Notes: generated by a model from the letters alone, not told the origin. A DNA stretch of 64,000 nt from Desulfomicrobium macestii (GCF_014873765.1 NZ_JADBGG010000009.1:1-64000), one strand, 5' to 3'. Positions 1 to 8,911 are shown, counted from the first letter of the stretch. Translations and numbers: made by a program.

Positions 1-161
1 CCTTGGGCGGAAGCTTGCGTGCATCGGTGGTTTGCATGGATCCGAATGTACACAATTCTTCCACGAATGTTAACTATTTTATGCTCGGATTAATAGCTGC
101 AGTTCCTATTTTTCTCATTGGTAAAATTCAAAAACTCGTTCATTTCAAAATTATTTACCAT

Positions 162-1004
162 TTAGTAGATATTCACCTTCCTCGTCATCTTGGAATTGAC
201 CGTTTTCCATTCGCTATAGCGTGCCAGTTCGTCCACCAGAGGATGCGAGGGGAGGGCGCCCAGATGTTGCCAGGTAGTTGTCCGGAAACTGACGCCTTCC
301 GGCATTGTATCTTTGAAAGCGTTCGGAAGCAGGCTGATGCCGAGGACGACTTTGTGAGGCCTGTCCGGAAATATGACAGTTCCGTATTTGGTCAGGAATT
401 CACCCCGCAGTTGGATCTGATCCTTGTCTTTGGCCTTGCCCTGGGCTGCTCCGATGCCCGACAGCCATTTGGCTTCACAAAGGATCACCGTGTTCGAGGT
501 TGTAATGCCCATATCAATTTCAGGACCACCGGAGACCAGGGTGTCGGGGTGGGGGATGCGGCGCCAGAGGGAGATTTCCGCGTTGTCTGTCTTTGCACCC
601 GGCAGGTCGATCAGTCTGAACAGGTCCCTGAGCCAGGGTTCGAGGATGTCTTGCGGCGCCCGGGCTATGGTGCCGAAGACCGTCCAGGTGATGGCGTCTT
701 CGCTGTGCAGGGACTGCAGGTCGCAGTAGTAGCCAAGGCCCGAGGTTGCGATTTCGAGATCTTTACCTTCGAAGGCCCGTGATTGTCTGCTTTTGTAGAG
801 CTTCTGGACGATTTCTGGCGGTGGCCAGGCCGTGAAGCCGGTGCGGATCAGGTTGTCGTAGGGGTGCGAAACAGCCTTCACGCCGCCTTTGCTGCGGGCA
901 ACGGGGATGGCTCTGCTGTTCCAGTCAAGCATTTCATTACTGCAAATTTCGACTGTCCCACGAGTATCATCGATCATGATTTTTTCACCGGGCTTTTTTT
1001 TCAT
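162..1004 (-). CDS. PD-(D/E)XK nuclease-like protein, last gene of NAD operon
   Basis: A 280-residue protein I do not recognise as a named family. Seen in the sequence: a GGPEID stretch (acidic residue near 164) followed about 12 residues later by a hydrophobic strand and EAKW (E177, K179). This is the D...ExK layout of restriction-endonuclease-like folds. No signal peptide or membrane segment is evident. Its ATG overlaps the nadR stop by 4 bases, so it is translated with nadR as the last gene of the operon. The context with pnuC, nadR and an ADP-ribosylglycohydrolase is unusual for a nuclease; the substrate could be a nucleic acid or the fold could be used otherwise. The fold call is inference from one motif; the operon membership is secure. 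Confidence 0.6.
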   Translation of the reverse strand: MKKKPGEKIMIDDTRGTVEICSNEMLDWNSRAIPVARSKGGVKAVSHPYDNLIRTGFTAWPPPEIVQKLYKSRQSRAFEGKDLEIATSGLGYYCDLQSLHSEDAITWTVFGTIARAPQDILEPWLRDLFRLIDLPGAKTDNAEISLWRRIPHPDTLVSGGPEIDMGITTSNTVILCEAKWLSGIGAAQGKAKDKDQIQLRGEFLTKYGTVIFPDRPHKVVLGISLLPNAFKDTMPEGVSFRTTTWQHLGALPSHPLVDELARYSEWKTVNSKMTRKVNIY

Positions 1005-2017
1005 CGTGTTGAAATGAGGTTGTCTGGCAGCGATGTATACTTGTCGAAGTTTTTGAGTACCCCGATCACGGTCTGCATGCGCTCTTCAAGTTCTCCTTGA
1101 AGGGTGATGAATGGTATGCGTCTGCGGATGAGGTCCGCGTGGATTTGCTTCTGAAAGATCGTCCTGTTTGCCAGGCCTGATCGGTCCCATGTGTCGTCAT
1201 AGGAGATGTCGTCATTGCACAGGAAAAAGAGGTCGTAGCGATTGATCGTGCTGTCCGCCAGGCATGTCAGGCGCGGGTCGGCTTTGCCGTGGTAGTACAT
1301 CGAGAAGCTCCAGGTTGTCGTTGCGTCGGTGTCGACAAAAAGGAACCGGTTTGCTTCAAGACTCTTCGCGTCCTCACGTTCGATATGGACTTGCGCGATT
1401 TCCAGGAGTTGATTCAGGGTCAGGCGGCGTTCCTGTTGGTGCTTTTCCCAGTACTCACGTCCGTACTCGGGCATCCAGACAGTGCCCATCTTGGTCGCCA
1501 GGGTCTCGGCGAGAGTTGTCTTGCCAGTGGAAGGGGCGCCAAGGAAAACGACCTTGGTGATGAGATCCCGGTAAACTTCCGCAGCAACGAACCGTCGGTT
1601 CTCGAAGGGTGCGTTTCGAATCTTGGTGGCCGAGATGGGGACGGCAACGCGATGCTCGTCAACACGGCAATCTCTGGCATTCAAGGCTTTGCTGACATGG
1701 TCTCCGTAAAATTCGCTGGAGAAGAAATGCGATATTCTCCGGCCTGCAAGGAAATTCAGGAGGAAGTCCTCATGGATTTTTCTGATTTCCGGTGTGTCTC
1801 CGACAATGGTCGGGCCGTCCCACGCCTCAAGGACCTCCACGGAAGGGTAGAGCTTCCTGATCCAGCCAGCGCGCACCTGCAGGGGAATCGTCGTGATCTC
1901 GGGGGAATCGTACACGATGACGATCAGGTGGTCGGTTTCCGCAAGGGCGCGCTCGATCAGGAATTGGTGCCCCTTGTGCAGCGGGGCGAACTTTCCGAGG
2001 GTCAGTCCGATCCTCAT
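1001..2017 (-). CDS. nadR: NadR-type NMN adenylyltransferase / ribosylnicotinamide kinase
   Basis: Bifunctional NAD salvage enzyme of 338 residues. The N-terminal adenylyltransferase domain has [10 protein letters not shown] (residues 8-17, the HxGH nucleotidyltransferase motif) and ISATKIR (128-134). The C-terminal kinase domain starts with the P-loop GAPSTGKTT (160-168) and carries an FVDTD strand. Known role of the family: phosphorylate nicotinamide riboside to NMN and adenylate NMN to NAD in the cytosol. The N-terminal HTH repressor domain of enterobacterial NadR is absent, so it should be purely enzymatic. The start overlaps the pnuC stop by 4 bases and the stop overlaps the next ATG by 4 bases, a tight operon in which PnuC imports the riboside and NadR traps it. 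Confidence 0.93.
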   Translation of the reverse strand: MRIGLTLGKFAPLHKGHQFLIERALAETDHLIVIVYDSPEITTIPLQVRAGWIRKLYPSVEVLEAWDGPTIVGDTPEIRKIHEDFLLNFLAGRRISHFFSSEFYGDHVSKALNARDCRVDEHRVAVPISATKIRNAPFENRRFVAAEVYRDLITKVVFLGAPSTGKTTLAETLATKMGTVWMPEYGREYWEKHQQERRLTLNQLLEIAQVHIEREDAKSLEANRFLFVDTDATTTWSFSMYYHGKADPRLTCLADSTINRYDLFFLCNDDISYDDTWDRSGLANRTIFQKQIHADLIRRRIPFITLQGELEERMQTVIGVLKNFDKYTSLPDNLISTR

Positions 2018-2589
2018 GCCGGGGACTCCGATCGCGAGGTAAAATCATTACGCCATGAAACAAGGCCTGCGGTCGCCATCAGAAGGAAGACCATGTAAAG
2101 ACCTGATGTGAGAAGAAGGGATTTATACGCATACACCCCAATGGCAACGATATCCACGACGATCCAGAAATACCAGGATTCGACCTTCTTTTTGATCATC
2201 AGCCATTGGGCAATAAGGCTTGCGACGGTCGTGAACGCATCCCAGAAGGGCACGGAAGCGTCCGTATATGTCGCCATTACCCAGCCCCAGACACCTGTTC
2301 CCGCAAACGCGGCAGCCACCCATAGGGCGAGATGTCGAGATTCCAGGCGGGACAGGAGCAGTTCGTCTCGGTTTTTGCCGCCGTGCAGCCAGTGATGCCA
2401 ACCATAAAGTTGCAGCCCGACATAAATCACTTGCAGGATTAGGTCAGAGTACAGCTTCACGTCATAGAAAATGTAAATATACAGCGTGACCTGGATGAGG
2501 CCGGTCGGCCAGCACCAAATATTCTGACGGATAGAGAACCAGACGCAAAGCAGTCCGAAGAGGACGGCAAGTGCTTCAATCCCAGTCAT
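2014..2589 (-). CDS. pnuC: Nicotinamide riboside transporter PnuC
   Basis: A 191-residue polytopic inner-membrane protein with about six to seven hydrophobic helices. It shows the PnuC signatures WCWPTGL near residue 25, LQxxxGWHHW near 60, and [17 protein letters not shown] in the second half followed by WxFWIVVDI. PnuC proteins carry nicotinamide riboside by facilitated diffusion, with the substrate trapped by the kinase activity of NadR, encoded immediately downstream with a 4-base overlap. It begins 59 bases after the phosphatase/ADP-ribosylglycohydrolase gene. The family assignment is clear; riboside rather than another vitamin precursor as substrate follows from the nadR neighbour. Confidence 0.93.
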   Translation of the reverse strand: MTGIEALAVLFGLLCVWFSIRQNIWCWPTGLIQVTLYIYIFYDVKLYSDLILQVIYVGLQLYGWHHWLHGGKNRDELLLSRLESRHLALWVAAAFAGTGVWGWVMATYTDASVPFWDAFTTVASLIAQWLMIKKKVESWYFWIVVDIVAIGVYAYKSLLLTSGLYMVFLLMATAGLVSWRNDFTSRSESPA

Positions 2590-2648
2590 ATATTGATCCT
2601 TGCACTACGCAATGCGCTCGTGTGAGGGGGGCGGCACTGTCCTGGCTG

Positions 2649-4118
2649 TCAGGTCTGTCCGGAATTTCTGAGAAGCTGTTGCGCCAGTTCCAATGCATCC
2701 ACAGGCCAGAAAACTTTGGGGCGAGGGTGCGCAACTCCGGCACGTTGTTCAGGTCTGCAAGCAATCACTTTTTCCCTCCATTGCGCGGGCACTGCTCCAA
2801 GGCCATGCACGGCCCCAAGAAGAGCTCCACAAATGGCGGCATTGGTGTCGGTGTCGCCACCGCGCATGACCGTATCGACTACGCCTTCTTCAAGGTTTGG
2901 GGCATGGAGAAGCTGCCAGACGGCGTTCTGGAAGGCTATGAGTACCCATCCTTGCTGGCGTCCGTAGCTTTTGGGTGGAGTCGTGGCTGCATCAGCGAGA
3001 GCCCCTTTCAAGGCGGAATGAACGTCCATTGTCTCCGCCCAGAGCAGCATCCCGGCATAGAGACTCCACGAAGAGCAACCGCTCCGAATGACTCGGGACA
3101 AGGCCATGGCGAAAAGGGCATTGGCTTCACAGCAGACCAAGTGCGGATGGGTTATGGACGCGTCCTTTTTTGCCCAGTCGCCAACGTCCCACAGGTTGTG
3201 ACGCGTTCCAAAAATGCCCAGCGGGCTGACGCGCATGAGTGCGCCGTTGGCTTGGCTCTCAAAATTGGGCTGATCCCTGAGGCCTGCCGCAATGGTTGCT
3301 CCGCAATCGAACGGGCGCGAGTCGTACCAGAATCGGTAGGCATTTCGAGCTTTGTATTTGTCGAACCTGCCATGTTCCACTAACGACCGGGCGAGCATGA
3401 GGGCCAATTCCGAATCGTCCGTGGGTTGACCAGCCAGGGTGTTCCACGTTCCCCCGTCGGCCAGTTCGCGTACCCCTGATGGATATAGGGCCCGTATCTC
3501 CTCCGCAGATTTGAATTCTACCAGACTCCCCAGGGAATCTCCTGCGAGCTGTCCCATCAGGCAGCCCTGGGCGCGGGAGAGAATGGTGTTGTGAAGAACA
3601 TCGGGCGCATCTTCATTCCAGGACAGGATATAGTTTCGCTGTTCCTCAGTTTCCGGGGATTGGCGGTGCCTTGATTTGGGGCACCATCGCCACAGGCTGG
3701 ACAGTTTCTCCAAGGCAGCGCTTCCGGCAAAGCCATGCCTGGCGAGCCAGCACCCGACAATCGTACCTGTTCTGCCAATGCCGCCCCAGCAGTGCAGATA
3801 GATCCCTTTGCCCTGGGCCAGTGAGTTGTCGATCAGGTCGAGAATCTCACGTGTAGTTTGCCGCGACCCTGGAATGCTCACATCCGGAATCGGAAACGTG
3901 CAGTATTTGGTCGTCCCATCGATCGAGTTGACGATGTCACGATAAGGCTTGAGGCCGTCCGCCGGGGTGGTCAGGTCAATGAATACCCCGACGCCAGACT
4001 TTAGCAGCGCCTTGATCCTTGAAATAGAGGATTCCTCGTCAAGAGTGCGCGGGTATTCCCCGGCAAGAAATTTGTTAGGGACGATCCAATAGGAGTTTTC
4101 GATTGGTGTTGTTGTCAT
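2649..4118 (-). CDS. Fused dual-specificity phosphatase and ADP-ribosylglycohydrolase
   Basis: A protein of about 489 residues in two parts. Residues 1-160 form a cysteine phosphatase domain with the P-loop HCWGGIGRTG (about 109-118, HCx5R). Residues about 180-489 form an ADP-ribosylglycohydrolase (DraG/ARH) domain starting GCLMGQLAGDSLG, with TDDSE near 232-240 and GGDTDTN close to the C-terminus as metal-binding segments. ARH enzymes remove ADP-ribose from proteins or small molecules; the phosphatase substrate is unknown. A longer reading frame begins with GTG at 4214, but homology begins at the ATG at 4118, which I chose although no strong ribosome binding site precedes it. It is the first gene of the operon with pnuC, nadR and a nuclease-like gene, suggesting ADP-ribose or NAD recycling. 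Confidence 0.85.
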   Translation of the reverse strand: MTTTPIENSYWIVPNKFLAGEYPRTLDEESSISRIKALLKSGVGVFIDLTTPADGLKPYRDIVNSIDGTTKYCTFPIPDVSIPGSRQTTREILDLIDNSLAQGKGIYLHCWGGIGRTGTIVGCWLARHGFAGSAALEKLSSLWRWCPKSRHRQSPETEEQRNYILSWNEDAPDVLHNTILSRAQGCLMGQLAGDSLGSLVEFKSAEEIRALYPSGVRELADGGTWNTLAGQPTDDSELALMLARSLVEHGRFDKYKARNAYRFWYDSRPFDCGATIAAGLRDQPNFESQANGALMRVSPLGIFGTRHNLWDVGDWAKKDASITHPHLVCCEANALFAMALSRVIRSGCSSWSLYAGMLLWAETMDVHSALKGALADAATTPPKSYGRQQGWVLIAFQNAVWQLLHAPNLEEGVVDTVMRGGDTDTNAAICGALLGAVHGLGAVPAQWREKVIACRPEQRAGVAHPRPKVFWPVDALELAQQLLRNSGQT

Positions 4119-4255
4119 GTTGAAAATCGTTGAGGTTTGGGATGGATTTATAACTCTGAACTCCGGCAACAAGCTAGGAACAACAGCTTGAACTTGGTGA
4201 ATGAAGCGCGGCACTCATTGATCGAGGCTCGAGTGGGGCATGCGCTCCACCGGGG

Positions 4256-4324
4256 CCTGGTTCAGAAACCAGGCACGGTACATCGTCTACCCCACAAGGT
4301 CTGTTCTTCGATGACCTTGTGGGG
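4256..4324. other. Two consecutive hairpins in the 5' leader of the NAD operon
   Basis: Between the HEPN gene and the phosphatase/ADP-ribosylglycohydrolase gene lie two strong inverted repeats. CCTGGTT (4256-4262) pairs with AACCAGG (4267-4273). CCCCACAAGGTC (4290-4301) pairs perfectly over 12 bases with GACCTTGTGGGG (4313-4324) around an 11-base loop. No T-run follows on either strand, so they are not ordinary intrinsic terminators. They could be a leader structure of the NAD operon, a processed 3' end of the HEPN transcript or a small RNA. I do not recognise a known riboswitch class. Confidence 0.55.
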
Positions 4325-4362
4325 GGAATGAATAGTTCTGTAATGTCAGACAGGTACCATTT

Positions 4363-5703
4363 CTAACGAATCCTTTGATTTGGAGTGCGACGTGTTGGTC
4401 TATTAAAATTAGAGAGAGATAAACGCAGCGGACGAACACTTTTCAACAACCGCACGCTTGAATACAATTGATTTTGATTGGCATGCAACCATTCGGCAAT
4501 ATCAAGAAGATTTTTGGCAGCAATAGTTGAGTCCGTACGAGAGGGAGCAATTGGTAACTGAAAAATCGCTCTACCTCGCTGCTCAAATTGCTGGCCTGGA
4601 AGATTCAGGATGCAAGCAGCTATGGAGGCAGAATTAGGGTCTCTACACTCCAACCGGGCACAATTTCTGCCGTGGCCGTCGCAACTATACGAAGTGTCGA
4701 TACCAAGGCAATTAAGCCATCTCACTAACCCTGCCATGTATGTATCCATGATCGGAAGTTCGTCTGGAGCACCGCCTTCAGCACCACCATGGCATGATTC
4801 AACCGCACTCAACCAATGGTCTTCCTCAACTTCATTGTTTGACGGCGTAAAAGTATCATCTACTAACTCTCCAAATCTTCCAAGTTCTACAATTTTCTTA
4901 AGAAAACGTATATTTTCTTTTTTTTCATTTTGAAATGAAATATGCAGTTTGCCTTTCGAATTTGCTAAAAAACCACTTCTGATCAGGATTCTGGACCATG
5001 GCAGTTTCTTTGGCAGCAAAGTCTGCGGTAATTCATACTTCCACACATCCCATAGAATTTTATAAGCAAGTTCAATGAATGTTCTATCAGAATCTCTGTT
5101 GTAATTTTTGCCGCCATGAAACAAATTACAGCGAACCTGGTAAATCATTGAGATCAAATGTGGCCAATCTGCTGGGATATTTTCATCAGATTGGATATGA
5201 TCTAATGCACAAGCTGGCGAAAATGCTGGAAAACGATTCTCTTGACCGTTTCTCGTAGAAACAATATACGGATCTCTCTCAGCAACTTTTTTTATAAATT
5301 TGTAGCGATCTTCAGTAAGGTTCCATGGCTCGATTCCGTTATTGTAGAGCCACAGGGATTGAAATATAGGAGCCATCTCAAGAAATGAATTAACGAGTTC
5401 ACAGAATTTTGCATCAACTTTATAGAGGCTGCCAAAGCGATCAGACAAATTTTTGTCTTTTGCCATGCAATGCACAAGGTAGGCATCTTCATGGTTTCGG
5501 CTTAAGTCTGGAACGCTTTTTGATGCCCATGCGTTAACCGTTACCCAAAGATATATCAATTTTTCAGATACGTTGTTCTCGTCTGTCTCCCTAAATCTGT
5601 GAATCCAGCCTTTAGCAAAATTCCACAGTTCTATGTTATCGTGCGGTCGGTTTAATGATTGAATTGCCCTTGCTCTCCAAGTCAATTGCCCACAATTTGC
5701 CAT
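4363..5703 (-). CDS. HEPN-motif protein of unknown function with cysteine-rich C-terminal domain
   Basis: A 446-residue protein, AT-rich compared with its neighbours and so probably acquired. Seen: an alpha-helical first half with VRCNLFHGGK at 190-199, the R-x4-H arrangement typical of HEPN domains (Apea/MAE_28990-like), many of which are metal-independent RNases or lack activity. A second, separate C-terminal block (about residues 310-446) contains GLVRWLNCLGIDTSYSCDGHGRN and later cysteines; I do not recognise this domain, and the C/D/H cluster might bind metal. It lies 244 bases upstream of the NAD operon on the same strand, separated by two hairpins. Whether it works with that operon is unknown. 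Confidence 0.6.
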   Translation of the reverse strand: MANCGQLTWRARAIQSLNRPHDNIELWNFAKGWIHRFRETDENNVSEKLIYLWVTVNAWASKSVPDLSRNHEDAYLVHCMAKDKNLSDRFGSLYKVDAKFCELVNSFLEMAPIFQSLWLYNNGIEPWNLTEDRYKFIKKVAERDPYIVSTRNGQENRFPAFSPACALDHIQSDENIPADWPHLISMIYQVRCNLFHGGKNYNRDSDRTFIELAYKILWDVWKYELPQTLLPKKLPWSRILIRSGFLANSKGKLHISFQNEKKENIRFLKKIVELGRFGELVDDTFTPSNNEVEEDHWLSAVESCHGGAEGGAPDELPIMDTYMAGLVRWLNCLGIDTSYSCDGHGRNCARLECRDPNSASIAACILNLPGQQFEQRGRAIFQLPIAPSRTDSTIAAKNLLDIAEWLHANQNQLYSSVRLLKSVRPLRLSLSNFNRPTRRTPNQRIR

Positions 5704-5799
5704 TTTAGGCCTCCTCCCACGATGCTGGTATTGTCGTGAAAATCCCTTAACATGAAATTGCCATGTTGATATGAGATTGCGATATTTATTGATGTCCTC

Positions 5800-7698
5800 T
5801 TATTGTCTCTCAACAGCAAGCTCTCCGTCCTCGCCTTCCCTGGGTAGAGACAGCAGAGCCGATGATTCCTCGATCGGCATTTCCTGAACGTTTCTGAGCT
5901 TGCGCCCGATGGCGCGGGTGCGGACCTTGGCCTTCTCAATGGTCTCCGAGGCCTGGTTAATGCGTTTCTGCACCGCGTCCAGGACCTCGCCGTACTTGGT
6001 CCATTCCGTCTTGACCGCGCCGAGCAGGGTCCAGACCTCGCTTGATCGTTTCTGGATGGCCAGGGTGCGAAAGCCCATCTGCAGACTGTTCAGGATTGAC
6101 CACAGGGTCGTCGGGCCGGCGATGACCACTCGGCAATCGCGCTGGATGCATTCAGCGAGACCCGGGCGGCGGATGACCTCGGCGAAGAGCCCTTCGATGG
6201 GCAGGAAAAGAATGCCGAAGTCTGTGCTGGCAGGTGGGTTGATGTACTTGTCGCGGATATCTCGGGCGCAGGCCTTGATGCGGGTTTCGAGCTGTCGACC
6301 GGCCATGTCGATGCCTTCTGCGTCGGCGCGCTCTTGGGCATCAAGGAGCCGCTGGTAGTCCTCCACCGGGAATTTGGCGTCGACAGGCAACAGGACGGGT
6401 GCATCGCCATTCTGTCCCGGCAATTTGACGGCGAACTCGACGCGCTCCGCACCTTCGCGGGTGGAGGCGTTGCGGACGTATTGCTCGGCGCTCAGAACCT
6501 GTTCGAGCAGCGCTCCGAGCTGGATCTCGCCCCAGGTGCCGCGGGTCTTGACGTTGGTCAGAACTTTCTTCAGGTCGCCCACGCCCGTGGCCAGGGTCTG
6601 CATTTCGCCGAGTCCTTTGTGGACCTGTTCGAGGCGTTCGCTGACCTGGCGGAAAGATTCGCCGAGGCGCTTTTCCAGGGTGCCCTGGAGCTTTTCATCC
6701 ACGGTCTGGCGCATGTTTTCAAGCTGCTTGGCGTTGTCGGTCTGAAGCATTTGCAGCTTTGTCTCAACAGTGGAGCGGACAGTCTCCAGTTTGGCAGCAT
6801 TGGTTTCCGAGAGCTGGTTCATGGCCGCCGCCATGGCGTCCAGTTGCGATTTTTGCGTCTTACCGAGTTCGCCCATGGTCCTGGCCGTAGTCTCGGAGAT
6901 GCCGGTCAGGGCCTTGACGATCTCTTCGCGCAGTTCCTTGGCATTCGCGGAGGCCTGGACGCGCATGGTATCGAGGCTTCCGGACGTGGATCTGGTCAGC
7001 TCGGTCAGTTGCGCCGAGAACGTGTCAAGCTGGACCTTCTCTGCTGCCGAGAGATCCTTGAGGGTGTTGCTCATGGACTCCGAGATTTTGGTCAACGTGG
7101 ACACCACTTCTTCTCTCAGGCTCTTGGCAAGAGCGGAGGATTCCTGGAAGGAGGCGTCGAGTTTGTTCGTGGTGACCTTGGCCGTGGCCGCGATCTGACT
7201 CGAAAATGAGTCCATGTGGTTCTTCTGCAGCGTCCCAAGGTCTTTGATGGTCACGCCGATGCTCTCTGAAATTTTCGTCAACGTGCCAACAACCTCCTCG
7301 CGCAGGGCCTTGGAGCTCTCGGCCGCCTGCTTTTCGAGGTGCGCAAGCTGCTCCTGGTTGGACCTCGTGAAGTCGGAGAATTGCGCAGCCAGCGCATCGA
7401 ACTGTCGCCCTTGAGCGCAATGTGCCTCGGAAATTCGCTGAAGTATCCCGCTCGAAAGCTCCCGGAAACTCTCCCCGACCTCTCGGCGTTGATCACCAAG
7501 CATTCGCCCTGATTCGGCACGGCTTTGGCCGATTTCTTCCTTTATGAGACGGGTTGCCATTTCCAGGGATTTTTCAAAGGAATCGAGTCGCGCACCCATG
7601 AGCAGGGCGCTCCGTGACATCTGGTACAGGATGGCCAAGATCAGGAGGATGGCCGCTGCTGGCAGAGCGATGGGGCCGTACAAGAGCAGTTCGTTCAT
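5800..7698 (-). CDS. rmuC: DNA recombination protein RmuC
   Basis: A protein of 632 residues. It starts with one membrane-spanning segment (about 8-26), followed by a very long coiled coil with repeated 'L-x-EEVV/IxTLTKISE' units to about residue 300. The RmuC domain follows, with the KTRGTWGEIQLGALLEQVL block and PVDAKFPVEDY, GILFLPIEGLFAEV and VVIAGPTTLWSILNSLQMGF. RmuC is a restriction-like-fold protein that limits inversions at short inverted repeats in E. coli. The ATG at 7698, preceded by GAGG at 5 bases, is preferred over a longer frame from 7794 because it puts the membrane anchor at the N-terminus. Confidence 0.92.
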   Translation of the reverse strand: MNELLLYGPIALPAAAILLILAILYQMSRSALLMGARLDSFEKSLEMATRLIKEEIGQSRAESGRMLGDQRREVGESFRELSSGILQRISEAHCAQGRQFDALAAQFSDFTRSNQEQLAHLEKQAAESSKALREEVVGTLTKISESIGVTIKDLGTLQKNHMDSFSSQIAATAKVTTNKLDASFQESSALAKSLREEVVSTLTKISESMSNTLKDLSAAEKVQLDTFSAQLTELTRSTSGSLDTMRVQASANAKELREEIVKALTGISETTARTMGELGKTQKSQLDAMAAAMNQLSETNAAKLETVRSTVETKLQMLQTDNAKQLENMRQTVDEKLQGTLEKRLGESFRQVSERLEQVHKGLGEMQTLATGVGDLKKVLTNVKTRGTWGEIQLGALLEQVLSAEQYVRNASTREGAERVEFAVKLPGQNGDAPVLLPVDAKFPVEDYQRLLDAQERADAEGIDMAGRQLETRIKACARDIRDKYINPPASTDFGILFLPIEGLFAEVIRRPGLAECIQRDCRVVIAGPTTLWSILNSLQMGFRTLAIQKRSSEVWTLLGAVKTEWTKYGEVLDAVQKRINQASETIEKAKVRTRAIGRKLRNVQEMPIEESSALLSLPREGEDGELAVERQ

Positions 7699-7958
7699 GG
7701 TTGCCTCGAGGTTCGATGAGCCGTTATGGGGGTGCCGATTCTGCCCTGTATGCAAATCAAAGCACGTGCTCTCAGCCTGGGTCGTGCATGACAAGCTCCG
7801 GGCCGGTTCAGGATAGGGTTGTTTTTAATGTTCGTGCACACAAAATTTTACAGGTTGTCCCGTGCTGTGGGGAACATCTTGGCATGAAATGGCTCATGGA
7901 GTTGAACTTATGCCTCCAGCCTTCATCTATAAGTGCATGTCAAGCCACGCCCCTGACT

Positions 7959-8552
7959 TCAGGCCAGCGCATAGGACACCTTGTTCTCATTGATGAGGAT
8001 CCAGCCCTTGCCTTGCATTTCGGCCAAAAGCGAGGCGAGCTCCTCATCGGCGAGCTGCTTCTGGAACAGGGAGCTGATGGTGCTGGAGAGCGTCTTGATG
8101 GTGCGGGGCTTTGCTGAGCCACGCTGCTTGAGGTTGGTAAAAATAACTTCAAGCTTCTCCGGGGCAGTCTTGGCGTTCGAGGCCTTCAGCAGGGGGATGT
8201 CAGCGATGGAGACTGACCTTGCGACCGATATTTTCTTGCTTCTGAGGTGCTGGATCAGAGGGTCGAAGCCCGTGTCCTTGGAGATGATGTGGAAGTAGGC
8301 CGTGGGATCCTGGGCGGCCAGTTGGCCGACATAGAAGGCGATATGGAAATCAAGGGCATTGGATCCGTTGCCGGAAATCTTCACGTACTCGGCCCGCGTG
8401 CCCATCTTCTGGACTGCGGCCGCGAGGACGAAGGGCAGCTTCGTCTGGCTCGCCCCTACAAACAGGAGAATCTTGAAATGCTCGGCGTCCAGCCCGGCCA
8501 GGGCTTCGACATGGACGTTTTCGTAGTCGATGAGAACGAAGTTGGTGCGCAA
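7959..8552 (-). CDS. NYN/PIN-like domain protein
   Basis: A 197-residue protein. The first 105 residues look like a NYN/PIN nuclease core: FVLIDYENV (D9, E11), NALDFHIAFYVG (D68) and IISKDTGFDPLI (D93, D97), acidic residues placed as in metal-dependent PIN-family RNases. The C-terminal part (about 130-197) resembles a small winged-helix or LOTUS-like domain, which is inference. The start is a TTG at 8552 with GAGGG about 7 bases upstream; no ATG fits the conserved first strand. It is a single gene, divergent from the metK promoter region. Confidence 0.75.
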   Translation of the reverse strand: MRTNFVLIDYENVHVEALAGLDAEHFKILLFVGASQTKLPFVLAAAVQKMGTRAEYVKISGNGSNALDFHIAFYVGQLAAQDPTAYFHIISKDTGFDPLIQHLRSKKISVARSVSIADIPLLKASNAKTAPEKLEVIFTNLKQRGSAKPRTIKTLSSTISSLFQKQLADEELASLLAEMQGKGWILINENKVSYALA

Positions 8553-8716
8553 ATTATTACCCTCTTCATGACGATGTCTTTGAGTGGAGGCGTTCGGGTA
8601 TGGCTGTAAACTGTCATGGCATAGCGTTTGGCCATCTCAAAGGATGCAGTGGGGATATAACGGGCGGAATATGTATGACACAAGTGTTTGTTCGGAATTG
8701 TTGAGCCCTTTTTTTA

Positions 8717-8745
8717 TTGACCACCGGCTCGGCTGGGCATAGATA
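8717..8745 (+). promoter_or_regulatory. Sigma70-type promoter of the metK leader
   Basis: TTGACC at 8717-8722 and TAGATA at 8740-8745 are separated by exactly 17 bases. Transcription would begin around 8752, which is the first base of the P1 stem of the first SAM-II aptamer. This fit between promoter and aptamer supports both calls. Confidence 0.6.
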
Positions 8746-8751
8746 CATTTC

Positions 8752-8803
8752 AGCGCCGATTTGATTTCAGCTTGCGGGCGCTTAACAAATGCAGCTAAAG
8801 CGT
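8752..8803 (+). promoter_or_regulatory. SAM-II riboswitch, copy 1 (metK leader)
   Basis: It shows the SAM-II layout: P1 arm AGCGCC (8752-8757), GATTTGA (8758-8764), CTTGCGG (8771-8777), P1 arm GGCGCT (8777-8782), then AAAT and GCAGCTAAAG (8787-8800), which supplies the pseudoknot strand. The same conserved words (GATTTRA, CTTGC, GCTAAAG) in the same order recur in copy 2. The aptamer class binds S-adenosylmethionine and lowers expression of methionine/SAM genes; here the downstream gene makes SAM itself, a direct feedback loop. An intrinsic terminator follows immediately. Recognition is by eye from the known consensus, not a covariance-model score. Confidence 0.85.
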
Positions 8804-8843
8804 GGGACAACCCGCTTTGGCGCAAGCTGAGCGGATTTTTTTT
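8797..8843 (+). terminator. SAM-II copy 1 expression platform: terminator and antiterminator
   Basis: The terminator stem CCGCT (8812-8816) / AGCGG (8830-8834) is followed by eight T (8836-8843). Two competing pairings link it to the aptamer. AAAGCG-T-GGG (8797-8806) pairs with CCCGCTTT (8811-8818), and TCAGCTTGCG (8767-8776, aptamer core) pairs perfectly over 10 bases with CGCAAGCTGA (8821-8830). Both are possible only when the aptamer is unfolded. Inference: with SAM the aptamer folds, the terminator forms and transcription stops; without SAM the alternative pairings suppress the terminator. Confidence 0.75.
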
Positions 8844-8858
8844 GCCCGGAATTCGGGC

Positions 8859-8911
8859 GTCGCCGATTTAATCGACAACTTGCGGGGCGACCAAGAAATA
8901 CTGCTAAAGCG
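8859..8911 (+). promoter_or_regulatory. SAM-II riboswitch, copy 2 (metK leader)
   Basis: A second aptamer begins 16 bases after the T-run of the first cassette: P1 GTCGCC (8859-8864) / GGCGAC (8886-8891), GATTTAA (8865-8871), CTTGCGG (8879-8885), AAAT (8896-8899) and GCTAAAG (8903-8909). The P1 stem differs from copy 1 in sequence but keeps its pairing, which argues for conserved structure rather than recent duplication. Confidence 0.83.

Noticed and set aside
4290-4324. Intrinsic terminator of the HEPN gene
   Set aside because: The 12-base stem is strong but no T-run follows on either strand, so it is listed only as a hairpin.
6334-7209. Long plus-strand open frame opposite rmuC
   Set aside because: It is an antisense shadow of the repetitive coiled-coil part of rmuC; no family similarity, and the minus strand has an intact family match over the whole region.
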